The notes under the pieces are model-generated. The model was not told the DNA's origin, ran no database searches, and saw only the letters and a program-made list of their open reading frames with translations. A stretch of 35,597 nucleotides of DNA from Actinomycetota bacterium (lineage in GTDB: Bacteria > Actinomycetota > Acidimicrobiia > Acidimicrobiales > RAAP-2): NCBI GenBank assembly GCA_009726065.1, contig WLNA01000006.1, positions 1 to 35,597 of the forward strand. The letters run 5' to 3'. The translations under genes were made by a program, and so were the position numbers. Of this stretch, positions 16,462-23,921 are shown one piece after another. Position 1 is the stretch's first letter, and each line of letters opens with the position of its first letter.

Positions 16462-18300
16462 CTAGGGCTGCGGAGCGATTTTCCAGAACCGGACTTGGCC
16501 GGCGTCTCGTACCTGAGGCTCGCCAAAGGCGTCGATGAGGTAGCGCACAGCCTGGGGGTATTCCATGCCAAACGGGGTGGCGATGATGGTCGTTATTTGG
16601 TAGCGACGGACATAGTCGTGGAACGCTGCCACCGTCGCCTCACTGTGTGGGGGCATCAAGTGAGACATTCCCGGCAGGTCACTTACGGACGTATCAGCCG
16701 TGACACCCCAAGTGGCTCTCAAAAATACTGTTGAAACCTGCCACGGTTCAATCATGGTGATGCCCTGATTATGCCCGTGTCCGTCGCCGATGATGGCCTG
16801 ACCACCCGTGATATCAAATCGCATTTCAGTATCAGCCTGTATCAACATGGCGTGATTAAAGAATGGGTTGGGATACGGGAAAAAGAGAACATTGGACCCG
16901 GGCTTCACAACTGTGCGGAATTCATCTGAGTGATACCAAGGTGAGATCTGTACCGGATGCGCCGCAAATCGAGAAGCCGGCACAAAGCACCACAACTGCA
17001 ACAGCACGAAGAGTCCCGCTCCCACACGACGAACATTGCGTTGCGTACCGGTCAGTCGACCCCAATTGCGAACTGTGGCATCAAGTAGTGCGCCCGCCCC
17101 AAAGGCCACGATCAGAATGACAAAGAGCATGTAGCGCGGGGGGACGACGGCCGAGAGAAGCGGCACGTGTGCCACCCAGGCGAATGGCGTGGGGATTTTG
17201 GTGTTGTGCCCGTTAATCCAGAACGAACTACCGAGGGACAGCGTGCCCGTGACTAAGAAAAGAACGGTGGCAATGCGCGTAACAACCAGGGAACGGTACC
17301 GCCAGGCCCCATACACCACCCCCAGGAGGAGCGGAATCCCGACATAAAAGCCCCGCTCGAGACTGGCCCCGAGCAGTTGGTCGTGCAGCGTCGAATGCCA
17401 ATTCCCAATCGGTCGGAACCAGATATTGGGCTGAACGAACTCCATGAGGTCACCGTGGTGCAGCGTGGTCCAGTGGTGTGGATTGCCGCGCACGGACCAT
17501 GGACCGAAGAGGCTGATGAGTACTGGACCTACACCGAGTATTCCCGCCGTCGCAACGAGCGGAAGGAATGCTTGTCGCAAACCCACAATGGCGACTCGGC
17601 GTTGGTCGGACGAGGCAAAGAGTGCGGCCACCACCAGAGCTATGAACGCCACAAAGAGCATCATGACCACTCGTTCGGCAGAAATAAGGAAATCTGCCAC
17701 TAGCAAGAAGCCCAGGCTGACAGCCAACTTACGAACCGGGCCATCTTGAATCACAATTCGCCACAGCAGCCAAAAGACAATCGGCGGTATCGGCGCAAAG
17801 GTCAAGAAGAGGTGGGCGTGACCCTGGGCCAAGAAAAAGCTAGAAAAGCCGTAGAGCAGTCCGACCACAAATGCCGACAACTGCGACATCGTGAGTTTGC
17901 GAGCCACAAAGTAAGCCGAGGTAGCGCTCGCGCCGAGTGCTAGTTGTAAAAGTAAACCGTAAGTTGCAATAGCCCCGAAGAGCCACGTTACTGGAGCACA
18001 GAGAATGCCGAGGAGCGGCATCGATGTGTTGGAAAGCAAATTGATGCCGAAGGGAACATCAAGCGAAGAACTCCAGAGGGGATTAAGCCCCGCTCGCAGA
18101 GCGTGGGTCGGCCAGGCGAGAAACCAGACCTGCTGCACTGTGTCGCCCGTGACCTGATTCGCTATGAGATCACGGTTCAGAAATCCAATTTTGCTGTAGA
18201 GCACAAAGGAGTACAGGAAATACGACGAGACGATCAAGACCGTGGGGCCGTTGAATTGGTGGCGTTGGCCTGCTAGAAAACTTTTCGAAAAGCCGAGCAC
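16462..18300 (-). CDS. Large polytopic membrane protein, GT-C glycosyltransferase-like
   Basis: 612 residues with roughly a dozen transmembrane helices and a soluble C-terminal domain of about 160 residues (from ASRFAAHPVQISPW). The N-terminal loop NQVTGDTVQQVWFLAWPTHALRAGLNPLWSS carries an acidic residue after the first helix, as in GT-C glycosyltransferases that use polyprenyl-phosphate sugars; the PFGINLLSNTSMPLLG segment is also seen in such actinobacterial proteins. Specific activity cannot be named. Last gene of the uppS-to-glyS operon, 16 bases after glyS; uppS at the head makes the polyprenyl carrier. The GTG start sits directly on a GAAGGA sequence, an unusual spacing, so the exact start is uncertain. 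Confidence 0.7.
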   Translation of the reverse strand: MLGFSKSFLAGQRHQFNGPTVLIVSSYFLYSFVLYSKIGFLNRDLIANQVTGDTVQQVWFLAWPTHALRAGLNPLWSSSLDVPFGINLLSNTSMPLLGILCAPVTWLFGAIATYGLLLQLALGASATSAYFVARKLTMSQLSAFVVGLLYGFSSFFLAQGHAHLFLTFAPIPPIVFWLLWRIVIQDGPVRKLAVSLGFLLVADFLISAERVVMMLFVAFIALVVAALFASSDQRRVAIVGLRQAFLPLVATAGILGVGPVLISLFGPWSVRGNPHHWTTLHHGDLMEFVQPNIWFRPIGNWHSTLHDQLLGASLERGFYVGIPLLLGVVYGAWRYRSLVVTRIATVLFLVTGTLSLGSSFWINGHNTKIPTPFAWVAHVPLLSAVVPPRYMLFVILIVAFGAGALLDATVRNWGRLTGTQRNVRRVGAGLFVLLQLWCFVPASRFAAHPVQISPWYHSDEFRTVVKPGSNVLFFPYPNPFFNHAMLIQADTEMRFDITGGQAIIGDGHGHNQGITMIEPWQVSTVFLRATWGVTADTSVSDLPGMSHLMPPHSEATVAAFHDYVRRYQITTIIATPFGMEYPQAVRYLIDAFGEPQVRDAGQVRFWKIAPQP

Positions 18301-18316
18301 TCCTTCATTCTGCCAT

Positions 18317-19636
18317 CTAATTCATGCGATTAGTAATCACCCCGAGTAATTCTGCAATTGGCACACGCACCTGTTCGGTGGTGTCCCGATCACGCAGTGT
18401 CACGGCGCTGTCCTCTAGGGAATCGAAGTCAATCGTCACGCAAAAGGGCGTTCCGACCTCGTCTTGACGGCGGTAGCGCTTGCCAATCGACTGGGTGACG
18501 TCGTAGTCCACCATGAAGTGATTCTGCAGCATCGTGAGCACCTGGCGAGAAACTGCTTCGAGCTCGGGCTTCTTCGAGAGTGGCAGTACGGCTACCTGGT
18601 AGGGGGCGAGACGCCAGTGGAGACGCAGCACCGTGCGCACTTCCCCACCCACTTCGTCCTCTTCGTAGGCCGAGAGCAGGAAGGCCATCATGGCTCGCGT
18701 GGCACCCGCGGCCGGCTCGATGACGTGTGGCGTGTAACGCTCGTTGCTGGCTTGGTCGAAGTACTCCAACTTGGTGCCACTGGCGGCCGAGTGGGCCTTT
18801 AGGTCAAAGTCGGTGCGATTGGCAACGCCTTCGAGTTCACCCCAGCCCCACGGGAAAAGGAACTCAATATCGGCCGTGCCGGTCGAGTAGTGGCTCAGCT
18901 CATCGGGGTCGTGGTGCCGAATCCGGATCTTGGACTTGTCGATCCCTAATGCTTGGTACCAGCTGTAACGCTCTTCGATCCAGTAGTCGAACCACTTCGG
19001 CGATTCGGCCGGTGGCACGAAGTACTCCATCTCCATCTGTTCGAACTCGCGAGTTCGAAAGACAAAATTCTGGGGCGTGATCTCGTTCCGGAAGGATTTA
19101 CCAACCTGGGCGATACCAAATGGGGGCTTCTTGCGCGTCGTGATCTGCACGTTTAAAAAGTTGGTGAACATTCCCTGGGCCGTTTCGGGACGGAGGTAGG
19201 CCACGGCACCGTCATCTTCAATCGGTCCGGCGTGCGTTTTGAACATCAAGTTGAAGGCGCGAGCCGGGGTGAGGTCGCGACTCCCGCACTTAGGGCAGAT
19301 GCCGTCAATCTGGTCTTCCCGCAGTCGCTCGTTGCACTGCTTACAGTCCACGAGCGGGTCAGTAAAGGTGGCGAGGTGACCCGAGGCGGCCCACACAGCC
19401 GGGGGTGAAAGTATCGCGGCGTCCAAACCGACTACATCGTTACGGAGTTGGACCATCGAGCGCCACCAGGCGTTCTTCACGTTGCGAAGTAGCAGTACTC
19501 CGAGAGGGCCGTAGTCGTAGGTGGAGCGGAATCCTCCGTAGATTTCGGCCGATGGGAAGACAAATCCCCGTCGCTTAGCCAAATTGATGACCTTGTCTAA
19601 GAGTTCAGGATTTGGGTTCGCTTCGACGTCGGACAT
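18317..19636 (-). CDS. glyS: Glycyl-tRNA synthetase (alpha2 type)
   Basis: Charges tRNA-Gly with glycine and ATP. The 439-residue protein is the single-chain, homodimeric class II form found in Actinobacteria. The N-terminus KRRGFVFPSAEIYGGFRSTYDYGPLG, a zinc ribbon (CKQC and CPKC), motif 2 (FRNEITPQNFVFRTREFEQMEMEYF region) and motif 3 (HVIEPAAGATRAMMAFL) are intact, followed by the C-terminal anticodon-binding domain beginning near YQVAVLPLSKKPEL. The ATG starts three bases after the hemW stop. Part of the leftward operon headed by uppS. Slightly shorter than some homologues (about 460) but no motif is missing. Confidence 0.97.
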   Translation of the reverse strand: MSDVEANPNPELLDKVINLAKRRGFVFPSAEIYGGFRSTYDYGPLGVLLLRNVKNAWWRSMVQLRNDVVGLDAAILSPPAVWAASGHLATFTDPLVDCKQCNERLREDQIDGICPKCGSRDLTPARAFNLMFKTHAGPIEDDGAVAYLRPETAQGMFTNFLNVQITTRKKPPFGIAQVGKSFRNEITPQNFVFRTREFEQMEMEYFVPPAESPKWFDYWIEERYSWYQALGIDKSKIRIRHHDPDELSHYSTGTADIEFLFPWGWGELEGVANRTDFDLKAHSAASGTKLEYFDQASNERYTPHVIEPAAGATRAMMAFLLSAYEEDEVGGEVRTVLRLHWRLAPYQVAVLPLSKKPELEAVSRQVLTMLQNHFMVDYDVTQSIGKRYRRQDEVGTPFCVTIDFDSLEDSAVTLRDRDTTEQVRVPIAELLGVITNRMN

Positions 19637-19639
19637 GCC

Positions 19640-20740
19640 CTACAGGCTACCGGACGCCTCTGGCATCTCCGAAGAACGAAGTCGGAGGATTACTTGATTG
19701 GCCACGAGCCGTCCCCGTTCACTCAAAACCACGTTCGACCCTTCAATGCGAATGAGGTGAGCAATCTCATCAAGCGAAGCGAAGGCTTCGATGGGAACGC
19801 CCTTACGCGTGCGCAGTGCCAGCGATTGGGCCTCGAACTCTTGGGCGGACGAGGGAACCAATTCTTCCCCACCACGGGGCAGCGTACCCTCGTGGAGCAT
19901 GGCGATGTAGCGATCAGGGGTGCGAACGTTCCACCAACGCAGTCCATCAACGTGCGAGTGTGCGGCAGAACCAAAGCCCACGTAGTTGCCACGATCCCAG
20001 TACACGTGATTGTGTCGGCATTCGTGTCCGGGCTGAGCCCAGTTAGAGATCTCCTCCCACTCAAACCCCGCCTCGGCCAGCATTTCGCCCACCACGTCAT
20101 AGGCATCGGCGGAGTCGTCTTCATCGGGATACCGTTTAGGGTCTTGTCCCAATGGTGTGGCCGGTTCGGGGGTGAGCACGTAGCAACTGATGTGCGGTGG
20201 TGGGAAGGGAAGGTTGAGAATGTCGTTGACCGTCGCTCGGACATCATCAAGCGATTCCGCCCGTGAACCAATAATGAGGTCCATATTCCAGGTCGCAAAG
20301 CCGGCTTCGTTAACAACTCGGCTCACCTCTTCGTGCGCCATTGTGCCGTGACGCCGTCCCAGATCGGCCAGCACAGCCGCCCGCGTGGACTGCACCCCGA
20401 AGCTCATCCGGGTCACTCCGCCGGCCCGGTAGGCGCTGAGGCGTTCAATCGTCGCGTCTTCGGGATTGCACTCCACCGTGACTTCAACATCATCGGCCTT
20501 AGGAATGGCGTCAAGAATCCGAAGCAACTCTTCGGCGGGTAGGCGTGACGGTGTTCCCCCGCCAAAGAAAATTGTGTCGGCTGGGGCCAGTCCATCGGCG
20601 ACGGCCAGTGCAATCTCTCGCAACACCGCTTCGACGTACTCAACCATGAGGTGGTCACGATCGGAGTACGTCGCAAAGGCGCAGTAGTCACAGCGGTGTG
20701 CGCAGAAGGGCACGTGAATGTAAACACCGAAATCAGACAT
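19640..20740 (-). CDS. hemW: Radical SAM heme chaperone HemW
   Basis: Radical SAM protein that binds heme and is thought to deliver it to respiratory proteins; long annotated as oxygen-independent coproporphyrinogen oxidase (HemN), which it is not. From the ATG at 20740 it is 366 residues, starting MSDFGVYIHVPFC. The cluster motif CAHRCDYC (C-x3-C-x2-C), the FFGGGTPSRL glycine loop, and the HemW-type HNHVYW and GFGSAAHS segments are present. A longer reading frame to 20812 would overlap the photolyase by 80 bases and adds a low-complexity tail, so I rejected it. The chosen start overlaps the photolyase stop by eight bases. Followed directly by glyS. Confidence 0.93.
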   Translation of the reverse strand: MSDFGVYIHVPFCAHRCDYCAFATYSDRDHLMVEYVEAVLREIALAVADGLAPADTIFFGGGTPSRLPAEELLRILDAIPKADDVEVTVECNPEDATIERLSAYRAGGVTRMSFGVQSTRAAVLADLGRRHGTMAHEEVSRVVNEAGFATWNMDLIIGSRAESLDDVRATVNDILNLPFPPPHISCYVLTPEPATPLGQDPKRYPDEDDSADAYDVVGEMLAEAGFEWEEISNWAQPGHECRHNHVYWDRGNYVGFGSAAHSHVDGLRWWNVRTPDRYIAMLHEGTLPRGGEELVPSSAQEFEAQSLALRTRKGVPIEAFASLDEIAHLIRIEGSNVVLSERGRLVANQVILRLRSSEMPEASGSL

Positions 20741-22157
20741 GCTTTCGTCCGGCCAGCTCTCGAGCGAGAGCGAAGCGACGAAGGGCTTCGTCCCGTTCGG
20801 TTTTGGCGTCAATCATCGGGCGGGCGTAGTCGGGAGGAGCCAAGAGCCCTTCGCCACCACCTGGTTGGAGACACTGGGGGGCATCAACGGAAGCCAGTTC
20901 CGGTATCCATGTGTGCACGTAGGTTCCATCAGCGTCAAACCGTTCCGCCTGCAACGTCGGATTAAAGACCCGGTGGTACGGAGCGGCATCGGTACCGGTC
21001 CCCGCCGCCCACTGCCAACCGTGCTGGTTAGAGGCGATATCACCGTCAATGAGTCGCCACATGAACCACTGAGCGCCCCAACGCCAATCCAGGTGTAAGT
21101 GCTTCACCAGAAAGGAAGCGGCCACCATGCGGACGCGATTGTGCATCCAGCCCGTGGCGAGCAGCTGACGCATGCCGGCATCGACCAGTGGATAACCCGT
21201 CTGACCTCGCGCCCACAGTTGGAAACGCTCGACGGCAGCGGCGTCACTATCGACGGGCAGGTGACGCATCGTAGGTTGCAGCACCGCCGAAATGGACTGG
21301 GGGTTGTGATAAAGAACGTCGGAGTAGAACTCTCGCCACGCGATTTCCGAGAGGAAGACGCGTCGGTCTTCGCTGTCTCCGATCAGCGCGTCGGCCACTT
21401 GACGGGGATGAATCGTGCCAAATCGAAGATGGGGACTGAGCATTGACGTGCCGTCAAGACCCGGAATGTTGCGATTCGTGGCGTAGGCATCAACGCGGTC
21501 TTGAAAGAGTTCCAGAAGGCGGTGCGCCTCGGCCTCACCGGCCGTGGTCGGTCGAGCGATGGGTAGCGCCGCCAGATTTCCGAAGTAGTCGGGAACTATT
21601 CGCCCCGCCAATGCGGTGAGACCTTCGAGTGACTCGCTCGTGGCCTTGAACCACGTCGGATTGATCGGTGCGTCGAGTGGTCGAGCAATCTCGAAGGTGT
21701 CCCACACTCGACGGAACGCCGTAAAGACTTTGAAGGGCTCGTTGCTCTTAGAGAATATGGAGCCTGGCGGCACGATATACGGCGTTCCAACCTCGTGGAG
21801 TTGGGCCGAGGGCAGTTCCCGGCGGATTACTTCATCGCGCTTGATGCCCAGCGGTGAGAAGTCTTGGGTCACGAAGATCTGGGTGGCGCCCGACTCGGCC
21901 ATCACGCTACGGAGAACCTCCAGAGGTGAACCGTAGCGAACAACGAGATGATTCCCCGTGGCCTCATCCAGCGCCCGAAGTGAGTCCTTCAGAAATTCAA
22001 CGCGGGTCGGGCCAGCTGAGTTTACGATGCGCTTATCCACAATGAAGAGTGGTAGGACGCCGCCCTTGCCTCCCGCTGCCAACGCAGCGAGCAGTGCGGG
22101 GTTATCGGCCAGACGGAGGTCTCGGCGAAACCAGTGAATGACGGGAGGAATATTCAT
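20733..22157 (-). CDS. phr: Deoxyribodipyrimidine photolyase (class I)
   Basis: Light-driven FAD enzyme that splits pyrimidine dimers in DNA. From the ATG at 22157 it is 474 residues, normal for class I. The N-terminal antenna domain starts IHWFRRDLRLADNPALLAAL. The FAD domain shows TSMLSPHLRFG, the WREFYSDVLYHNP region, GMRQLLATGWMHNRVRM, and the photolyase signature DWRWGAQWFMWRLIDGDIASNQHGWQW. A cryptochrome role cannot be fully excluded, but the CPD photolyase reading is favoured. The frame stays open 234 bases further upstream, inside recO, and encodes no family sequence there. Thirteen bases separate it from recO. A photolyase next to recO suggests life in sunlit conditions. Confidence 0.94.
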   Translation of the reverse strand: MNIPPVIHWFRRDLRLADNPALLAALAAGGKGGVLPLFIVDKRIVNSAGPTRVEFLKDSLRALDEATGNHLVVRYGSPLEVLRSVMAESGATQIFVTQDFSPLGIKRDEVIRRELPSAQLHEVGTPYIVPPGSIFSKSNEPFKVFTAFRRVWDTFEIARPLDAPINPTWFKATSESLEGLTALAGRIVPDYFGNLAALPIARPTTAGEAEAHRLLELFQDRVDAYATNRNIPGLDGTSMLSPHLRFGTIHPRQVADALIGDSEDRRVFLSEIAWREFYSDVLYHNPQSISAVLQPTMRHLPVDSDAAAVERFQLWARGQTGYPLVDAGMRQLLATGWMHNRVRMVAASFLVKHLHLDWRWGAQWFMWRLIDGDIASNQHGWQWAAGTGTDAAPYHRVFNPTLQAERFDADGTYVHTWIPELASVDAPQCLQPGGGEGLLAPPDYARPMIDAKTERDEALRRFALARELAGRKHV

Positions 22158-22170
22158 GGACAGCGGGACC

Positions 22171-22917
22171 TTACTGGAAGCCCTCGGGAGGCAGCATCTG
22201 ATTGAGCGAGCGAGCCACTTTGAGCCGCTTGCCGAAGTGTTGCTCGATCGCTTCGCTGGCGAGCCCGACCACCTCACTCGTCCCAAGTGTGTCGCCCTCG
22301 CGCAGTACACCTGCGAGATCGCCGTGCAGCAGACGGCGCAAAAGAACGATGGCCTCTCTCGACACCGGACGGCCCGAGCGACAGGCGGCACAGAGTAGTC
22401 CTCCTACTTCGGCGTTAAAGGAGACGAGTGGATCACCCGCACCACAGCTCACGCACTCATTGAGTTGGGGCATCGATCCATCGAGGGCCAGCATCTTGAA
22501 GAAAAAAGCAGACGGTACGAGAAAGGGGGCGAACTCCTCATTGTCGAGCGAGAGGAGGGCTCGTGCCAACATCGTAAAAATCTCTTCATCGGGCACGTTG
22601 TCCGTCGGAACTGCATCGACCACCTCGACGAGGGCGAGTCCAGCCGAGAGACGATCGAAGTCCTGGCGAACTGTGGAGAATCGATTCACATGCTGGACTT
22701 GGCGTACCTGGTAGAGCTCGCCCTTGGACTCGGCCAGCAAAATGTCGACGTGCGCCATCACTTCCAGGCCGCTACCTAATTTGCTCGTCGTCTTACGTAC
22801 GCCCTTGGCAATCCCGCGGAGTTTGCCGTGCGACTTTGTCCACAGCACCACCACACGATCCGATTCCCCCGACTTATACGTCCGAAGCACAATGGCTTCG
22901 TCTCGAATCGTGTTCAC
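22171..22917 (-). CDS. recO: DNA repair protein RecO
   Basis: Recombination mediator that helps load RecA on SSB-coated single-stranded DNA with RecR. 248 residues: an N-terminal OB fold (RDEAIVLRTYKSGESDRVVVLW, then GKLRGIAKGVRKTTSKLG), a helical core, and a zinc-binding pair CVSC/CAAC around residues 155-180 (NECVSCGAG, LLCAACRSG). The GTG start overlaps the upstream small membrane protein stop as GTGA. Order uppS, small membrane protein, recO, photolyase is compact; era and recO, which are neighbours in many Actinobacteria, are separated here by dinG and uppS. Confidence 0.94.
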   Translation of the reverse strand: MNTIRDEAIVLRTYKSGESDRVVVLWTKSHGKLRGIAKGVRKTTSKLGSGLEVMAHVDILLAESKGELYQVRQVQHVNRFSTVRQDFDRLSAGLALVEVVDAVPTDNVPDEEIFTMLARALLSLDNEEFAPFLVPSAFFFKMLALDGSMPQLNECVSCGAGDPLVSFNAEVGGLLCAACRSGRPVSREAIVLLRRLLHGDLAGVLREGDTLGTSEVVGLASEAIEQHFGKRLKVARSLNQMLPPEGFQ

Positions 22918-23123
22918 TGTTCGTCGTTGCGCTTCCGAAATTCTTGCGGCTTGCGCTTGATACCCATGAAGTTGTTAAGCCAATTGCCCCCGCCCACCAA
23001 AATGCCGAGGACGATAGGCAACGTCAGTGGAGCAACCAGGCGAGAGCCACCATTCAGCGCAATCGCCCAGAGCAGAAGGTAGACGAGTCCTCCGAGCACG
23101 ATGCCGATGCGGCGCCACTTCAC
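22914..23123 (-). CDS. Small two-helix membrane protein, unknown function
   Basis: 69 residues: MKWRRIG, a first hydrophobic helix (IVLGGLVYLLLWAIAL), a short loop (NGGSRLVAP), a second helix (LTLPIVLGILVGGGNWL) and a charged C-terminal tail (IKRKPQEFRKRNDEQ). By the positive-inside rule both ends are probably cytoplasmic. I recognise no family. It is joined on both sides by GTGA overlaps, with uppS upstream and recO downstream, so it is almost certainly translated. Position after the polyprenyl diphosphate synthase suggests an envelope role, but this is only context. Confidence 0.75.
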   Translation of the reverse strand: MKWRRIGIVLGGLVYLLLWAIALNGGSRLVAPLTLPIVLGILVGGGNWLNNFMGIKRKPQEFRKRNDEQ

Positions 23124-23860
23124 TGTTCAACCCCTCCGAAACGGCGGTCGCGATTTTGATATTCGCGCACGGCCTCGTAGAGGTGCTCACGGCGAAAGTC
23201 GGGCCACAGCACGTCGGTGAAAACCAACTCCGAATAGGCAATCTCCCAGAGCAGATAGTTGGAGATGCGGAACTCACCCGAGGTGCGCACCATCAAATCC
23301 GGGTCGGGAAACTCGGGGTGATAGAGGCGAGAGCGAATGGCCTTTTCGTCAATCTTGTGGGCCGGGACTTTGTCCTCGACCAATTTCTTAACGGCGTCGA
23401 CGATTTCGGCGCGGCCACCGTAGTTAAAGGCCATATTGAGGGTCATGACCTTGTTGTTCTTGGTGAGCTCGGCCGCTTCGTCCATGTTCTTGAGAACCCG
23501 ACGGGGCACCCGCCAGTCACGGCGACCACTGAACGTGATCTTCACCCCTTCGGCATTGAGCTCATCACGACGGCGCTTCAAGAGTGATTCATTAAAGCCC
23601 ATCAAGTAGCGAACTTCGTCGACGGGGCGACGCCAGTTTTCGGTCGAAAAGGCGTAAACGGTCAAGACTTCAATGCCGGCCGCCAGGGCCCCGTAGGCCG
23701 CATCGACCAGCGCCTCTTCGCCCGCGGCGTGACCCTCCGTACGAGCCAGTCCACGATTTTGCGCCCAACGTCCGTTGCCATCCATCACTACCGCAACGTG
23801 TCGCGGCATTCGGGTTAAGTCTAACCAAGAAGGAAGTGGTATTGGGTGAGGATCTGGCAC
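23120..23860 (-). CDS. uppS: Isoprenyl (di-trans,poly-cis) diphosphate synthase
   Basis: Cis-prenyltransferase that elongates an allylic diphosphate with isopentenyl diphosphate to make the polyprenyl carrier for peptidoglycan and other cell-wall sugars. The 246 residues show HVAVVMDGNGRWAQNRGL (catalytic D27), TEGHAAG, VYAFSTENWRRP, the FNYGGRAEIVDAV segment and DLMVRTSGEFRISNYLLWEIAYSE, all family signatures. Product chain length cannot be read from this. The GTG start has no ribosome site; TAGGTT lies exactly 6 bases upstream, suggesting a leaderless mRNA. First gene of the seven-gene leftward operon and divergent from dinG with a 61-base gap. Confidence 0.96.
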   Translation of the reverse strand: MPDPHPIPLPSWLDLTRMPRHVAVVMDGNGRWAQNRGLARTEGHAAGEEALVDAAYGALAAGIEVLTVYAFSTENWRRPVDEVRYLMGFNESLLKRRRDELNAEGVKITFSGRRDWRVPRRVLKNMDEAAELTKNNKVMTLNMAFNYGGRAEIVDAVKKLVEDKVPAHKIDEKAIRSRLYHPEFPDPDLMVRTSGEFRISNYLLWEIAYSELVFTDVLWPDFRREHLYEAVREYQNRDRRFGGVEQ

Positions 23861-23866
23861 GTGAAA

Positions 23867-23872
23867 AACCTA
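23867..23872 (-). promoter_or_regulatory. Candidate leaderless -10 box of uppS
   Basis: Coding-strand TAGGTT, six bases before the GTG at 23860, in the 61-base gap shared with dinG. No Shine-Dalgarno sequence is present. Confidence 0.4.
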
Positions 23873-23909
23873 GTGGACAAAGGACCCGAAGAACGTCGTG
23901 GTCAACCCC

Positions 23910-23915
23910 TAGTGT
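23910..23915 (+). promoter_or_regulatory. Candidate leaderless -10 box of dinG
   Basis: TAGTGT lies six bases before the GTG at 23922. It mirrors the uppS element across the same short divergent gap. No ribosome site is present between the box and the start. Confidence 0.4.
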
Positions 23916-23921
23916 TCCCTT

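Noticed and set aside
16462..18300. Horizontal transfer of the GT-C-like gene
   Set aside because: It looks slightly more AT-rich by eye, but the difference is small, helix-rich proteins bias composition, and I could not compute it.
20741..20812. N-terminal extension of HemW
   Set aside because: It would overlap the photolyase by 80 bases; the family start follows the ATG at 20740.
22158..22391. N-terminal extension of the photolyase
   Set aside because: It lies inside recO, is cysteine- and arginine-rich without family similarity, and the normal photolyase N-terminus begins at 22157.
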